A stretch of 64,000 nt of DNA, from NCBI RefSeq assembly GCF_002865645.1, contig NW_020194667.1:682001-746000 (forward strand). The letters run 5' to 3'. This DNA comes from Hyaloscypha bicolor E (taxonomy: Eukaryota > Ascomycota > Leotiomycetes > Helotiales > Hyaloscyphaceae). Positions within the stretch are counted from its first letter, which is position 1, and each line of letters begins with the position of its first letter. A program made the translations under genes and the position numbers. The notes beneath the pieces were generated by a model. It had not been told where the DNA came from and did not search any database. It was given only the letters and a program-made list of their open reading frames with translations. Shown here piece by piece: positions 60,697 to 64,000 of the stretch.

Positions 60697-62521
60697 ATTT
60701 CTCTCTGCTTCAATTTAATATCCAGAACGGGAAAAGGTAGCTATAGGCCTATATATTCTCTAGCTACCGCTAGTATTAAGTAAAGGAATTAAATAGCTAG
60801 GTTCAGAAAACTAGAGAGTATTTCTATTATAAAGTGGTTAGTTTAATAGGAGAAATGCAAATTAAATAAATTACGTACTCTTAAAGGCAGCTATTATAAA
60901 ACGAAGTGAGCAGAAGGGGAGGCCAGTTTGGGCGTATCTGGGATATCTAGCGAGGGGAATTGAGTAACTTAAGTAGAAATCCGTGAGCGCCTATTTCTCG
61001 GAATTAGACTAGTCTCGTTCACATATTAGTTTACCGCTCGCAACTGCCGTATACTTTCCTGAAATTAACCTGATCTTGCGCATAAAATCTCAGCCACTCT
61101 AGGCTCCTGCTAGAACTCGTTTATTATGTAATCCCAGTATCCCTTGGCTTTACTAATAATCGAGAAATTGGCCTGTAATTAGTCTAATCTTGCTCAATAT
61201 CTAATCCACGACCAATCCCGTAGAGCTTGCGGTTATCTCTGCGGAGCTGAGCCCAAATCGACCTTCCCTTTACAGAATTGAGACTCCGCGGCATAGATTA
61301 TGCCGTGCCAATTCTAGCGGCGATTGCAGTTCTGCAAGGGCAGTACCCTGGAGCCGAACAATCCTCAGAATAGCCTTTAATTACCAGATCCATTATTCCA
61401 ATATGCAACGACCGCGGATTGAGCTCCTCCCGAGATCGTATAACGTGCCTCTGTGCCATCTTCCGCCTCAGCCTGCCTGCTCGTAACCCATTCTCCCACT
61501 ACTAGCGTTTCGTATTCGGTCTATAGGATACTTAGCAGAAGCTTCGATAATACTATTATCATGCAGATTATTACCTGCTACAGCCACATTAGACAGAAAT
61601 CAGTCCTACTCGTTACAGATTAATCTAGATCAAGGCATTAGCGCATGTTATCGTCTCTACCGGCTCAAGGGAGCTCACCGAAATCCTTCTCGTTACAGAT
61701 TAGTCCCAGATCCAGGCATATAGCGCAGATCGTCTTCTCTGCGGTGCAAAGGAGCTTACCGAGATCCTTCCCTCGACGCGTAATACCACGGCGTAGCCAG
61801 GCAGAAGCTGGCTATATTATCGTGAGGCATTACTTCCATTGGCCAGGTCATATTACATGAAAGGAATACTACGAAGGAGCATTGCCGTAAGGATCGTGAT
61901 AGTATAACGGCGAAAAGAGGGAGGTAAGCTAAGCTCATGCTCGTATCTCAGTTAATACGATGCCCTCTAGAGGAATAATCGCCGTCGCGACAATCAAGAG
62001 GATCGAATCCAGAGTAGCAGATCGAGGGTTCTGGCTTTAAACTGGCCGTGCCCTCAAGGCTTTTAGCTACGGCAGGCCCAGCAAACCAGCTATCGTAACC
62101 CTCGATACAACTGCCGTACCGCGGCTTCTTGCGCGGTCTTGCATGAATAATACCTTGCTTAGAGAAAGTATCTGGTAGCGTTATATAATGGGTAGCATGC
62201 TTATGAGAAGCGCCAAGCGTGGACTCCCAGAATTTGTGTTATCGTCCTTTGGGCCATTCGAAACCGTACAGAATCGTTAATCGACTGCTATTAGGGAGCA
62301 GTGTTATGTGTGTTTGAGTACGACTTCTTGTGGTAGAGAGGAGTTAAACGAGTACTTAATAGATCGGTATGTGTTTGCATACGATGAAGTTGAATTTGCG
62401 AAGTTCGGTAAGTAAGGCTCCGCCAGTCGTTTGGCGCGGCTCTTTCGAACAGGGATCCAGAACTGGCCCCAAAAGCATCCCTGACTTACTTTTTCCAATT
62501 TTAGCCGGCGGCAGTCGTAGC
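60697..62521. other. Right-end region of the element, no gene recognised
   Basis: RIP fades out near 60,900-61,100 and normal composition continues to the element end. Open stretches here are short and overlap the 80-bp duplication. Near 62,440-62,520 the sequence resembles the internal GC-rich repeat family (shared TTTCCAATT-TAGCC), suggesting a common origin of internal repeats and element end. Confidence 0.5.
61609..61770 (+). repeat. 80-bp tandem duplication
   Basis: CTCGTTACAGATTA starts at 61,609 and again at 61,689. The units share the AGGCAT...GCGCA...TCGTCTCT and GGAGCT-ACCGA-ATCCTTC blocks, with about 20% difference. Confidence 0.75.
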
Positions 62522-62542
62522 CGAGGAGCCCAAACAAGCCCC
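62522..62542 (+). repeat. Subterminal repeat shared with the left end
   Basis: This 21-bp sequence starts CGAGGAGCCC and matches 997-1017 at 18 of 21 positions, same strand. Confidence 0.6.
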
Positions 62543-62557
62543 TGTCCACTCAGCATG

Positions 62558-62654
62558 GCTCACCTCCTTGGACTCACTGCTCAGCCTGGCTCACCCACAG
62601 CTCAGGCTATAGCAGTAACGGCTCAGGTCCAAAGACGGAAATGGAAATTGCTCA
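62558..62654 (+). repeat. Right subterminal GCTCA array
   Basis: GCTCA starts at 62,558, 62,579, 62,589, 62,600, 62,621 and 62,650. The first five are spaced 21, 10, 11 and 21 bp, i.e. near multiples of 10.5. ACTCA variants lie at 62,548 and 62,572. An inverted TGAGC forms the last five bases of the element (62,676-62,680). Confidence 0.72.
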
Positions 62655-62667
62655 TGTCGAGATTCCG
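62655..62667 (-). repeat. Right terminal inverted repeat, 13 bp
   Basis: TGTCGAGATTCCG is the exact complement of 858-870. It lies 13 bp inside the inferred right boundary. Confidence 0.8.
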
Positions 62668-62680
62668 ATATCGAATGAGC

Positions 62681-62685
62681 TGTTT
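62681..62685. repeat. Right target-site duplication TGTTT
   Basis: It is identical to 847-851 and immediately precedes the resumed transporter coding sequence. Confidence 0.85.
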
Positions 62686-64000
62686 CATCACTGCATGTTC
62701 GCATCTTTTACGTAAGCCTCATGACCCGCCGACAGTTCTAACTTCGAGAAGCTAATAGAGCCACAGCGCAGCTCTCGTATGTGGAGGAGCACTGAGAAAA
62801 GTCTCCGTCGGTCGATTCTTGGTCTTCATAACTATATGGTCTATTCTAGTCTATGATGTGGTCGCGCGGTGGTCGTGGCACCCCGATGGTTGGTCGAAAA
62901 AACTCGGTTCGATGGACTTTGCAGGCGGAACTGCAGTTCACATAACTTCGGGGACAACAGTTGCAGCAATCTCTGCCTTCTATGCCTTCGAAACACGAGG
63001 CTTCCTGCAATGTATGCAACGCTTCAAACACATAGTTGCGGGGCTCGTGAATTCCGCATTATGCTGCTGCAAGTCCTCCAGAAAGGAACACAACACTCGC
63101 GCACAAGGAGCCGCATACGAAATGAGAAATGGCGAAGAAGGAACTAACGGAAATGCCGATATGGCAGCTGGGCAGGATCATGAGACAGAAGCTCCAGCAG
63201 CATCGTTAGAAGTCGAGGATGACGCACCTCATAACATCAATAATGTTGTTCTCGGCACAGCGCTTCTATGGATTGGATGGTTTGGTTTCAATGGCGGCTC
63301 CGCGCTGGGAGGCAATCTGCGTGCGGTATTGGCAATCACCTCAACACACATAGCAGCTTGCTCGGGAGGAAGTGCCAACATCCTTCTTTTCTGGTTGTTC
63401 AATAACCTCGCTCAAAAATATCCTCGCGGCCCTGTCTCTCGGAAACTCTCCATTATGTGGTTCTGCGACGGGGCCATTATAGCGCTTGTGGCAATTACTC
63501 CTGCGGCTGGATATGTGCGTCTCCGCTGAAGTCTTGCAATCAAGAAACTGCTAACAGAGCCAGGTCCCCGTTTGGAGCTCCCCAATCTTTGGCTTAGTTT
63601 CCTGCATCTTTGTTTATTTGCTGAGGAGACCAGCAAGAGTTGTCTTGAGGGATGATATATTAGACGTTTTTCCTATCCATGCCGGAGGGGGATGGATTGG
63701 AATGCTACTAACAGGCTGCTTTGCCGAGTAATTACTCTGTACCCACGGATAGGATTGATAGGCGGCTTACAATACTAGGCAATCAGTTGTTGGGCTGGAT
63801 GGGTATTCGGCCATACCAGACAGATCTATTGCAGAGCGACTTCGGTAAGTCCCTCCGGATAAAATTAAAGGGTGCGATACTGAGGTTGTAATCATGCAGT
63901 TACCAAATGCTGGATGCTTTCGCCGGACTACTCTACACCTTTTTCGTGACAATGGCTATCTTATATGGACTCAAAATTCTTCGCAGCATATTACGCTGTC
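62681..64000 (+). pseudogene. Ammonium transporter, 3' fragment (continues past the window)
   Basis: Coding resumes with HHCMFASFT (62,686-62,711). An intron follows (62,712-62,766), then TAALVCGGALRKVSVGRFLVF and the exon to 63,514. Further exons are 63,564-63,727, 63,779-63,844 and 63,900 onward, all with GT...AG introns. Both pore histidines of the Amt family are present, in DFAGGTAVHITSG (near 62,917-62,955) and in FPIHAGGGW (near 63,675-63,700). FNGGSALGGNLRA is also typical. The loop between FYAFETRG and NNVVLGT has about 80 residues, including a CCCKSSRK basic patch and an acidic stretch. That is far longer than the short loop usual in fungal Mep proteins. The start codon is 61.8 kb away, so the fragment is not expressed as a transporter. 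No decay is seen. Confidence 0.9.

Larger units (their letters stand above)
852..62680 (+). mobile_element. Starship-like giant transposon (61.8 kb) inserted in an ammonium transporter gene
   Basis: The element is delimited by TGTTT duplications, by the inverted repeat CGGAATCTCGACA (858-870) against its complement (62,655-62,667), and by the point where transporter homology stops and resumes. Its first inward gene on the + strand is a DUF3435 tyrosine recombinase remnant. DUF3723, another recurrent Starship gene, lies inside. Cargo includes AAA ATPases, kinases, a forkhead protein and two nested Ty3/gypsy elements. Most of the body is heavily RIP-mutated. Both ends and a central island (about 6,660-15,150) are not. 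The 13-bp repeats sit 6 bp and 13 bp inside the respective boundaries, so the exact recombination points are inferred from the duplication. An alternative is a complex rearrangement, but that would not predict a precise in-frame empty site. Confidence 0.87.

Noticed and set aside
852..62680. Explanation as an ordinary AT-rich heterochromatin block or centromere
   Set aside because: Exact target duplication, inverted repeats and an in-frame restored host gene require a discrete insertion.

Overview
The window comes from a filamentous ascomycete (Pezizomycotina). The intact genes have short GT...AG introns. Most of the DNA carries the signature of repeat-induced point mutation (RIP): CpA/TpG is nearly absent, TpA is very common, CpG and CpC survive, and conserved Trp and Gln codons have become TAG or TAA. 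Genes inside RIP-mutated stretches were recognised by reading through those stops, so their ends are approximate.

The main result is one giant insertion. An ammonium transporter gene (Mep/Amt family) begins at 323 and is cut at 851. It resumes, in frame, at 62,681-62,686 and runs off the right edge. The 61.8 kb between (852-62,680) is flanked by the 5-bp direct repeat TGTTT and has a 13-bp inverted repeat close to both ends. Just inside each end lies a GCTCA motif array with roughly 10.5-bp spacing. The first gene from the left end, transcribed inward, is a RIP-killed DUF3435 tyrosine recombinase. This is the layout of a Starship, the giant fungal transposons moved by a DUF3435 'captain'.

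Layout: left end and captain promoter (852-1,430, not RIP-mutated); captain remnant (about 1,431-4,150); double-chromodomain remnant (about 4,150-5,050); a RIP-free island (about 6,660-15,150) with a forkhead/C2H2 gene, an overlapping retropepsin-like frame, an unrecognised 1,002-residue protein and a stack of nested small elements; a DUF3723 remnant with an unmutated coiled-coil tail (about 19,500-24,000); two AAA ATPase remnants (a DUF7025-type and a BCS1-like), the second split by a complete Ty3/gypsy element (29,795-37,623); a kinase-like remnant (about 40,420-41,250); a second Ty3/gypsy element (42,655-48,409) abutting a 180-bp hairpin element; another kinase-like remnant (about 52,150-53,050); a FunK1 fungal kinase remnant (about 54,500-57,000); and an unrecognised Ser/Pro/Thr-rich remnant (about 59,300-60,696). 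The right end (about 60,900-62,680) is not RIP-mutated.

How it fits together: DUF3435 supplies mobility. DUF3723 is recurrent Starship cargo. AAA ATPases, FunK1 and other kinase-like genes are typical of fungal accessory DNA. Nearly all are inactivated; the forkhead/C2H2 gene and the 1,002-residue gene are the only clearly open ones. The host gene fragments show no decay, so insertion and RIP are probably both recent, or a dead element was moved by a captain elsewhere.
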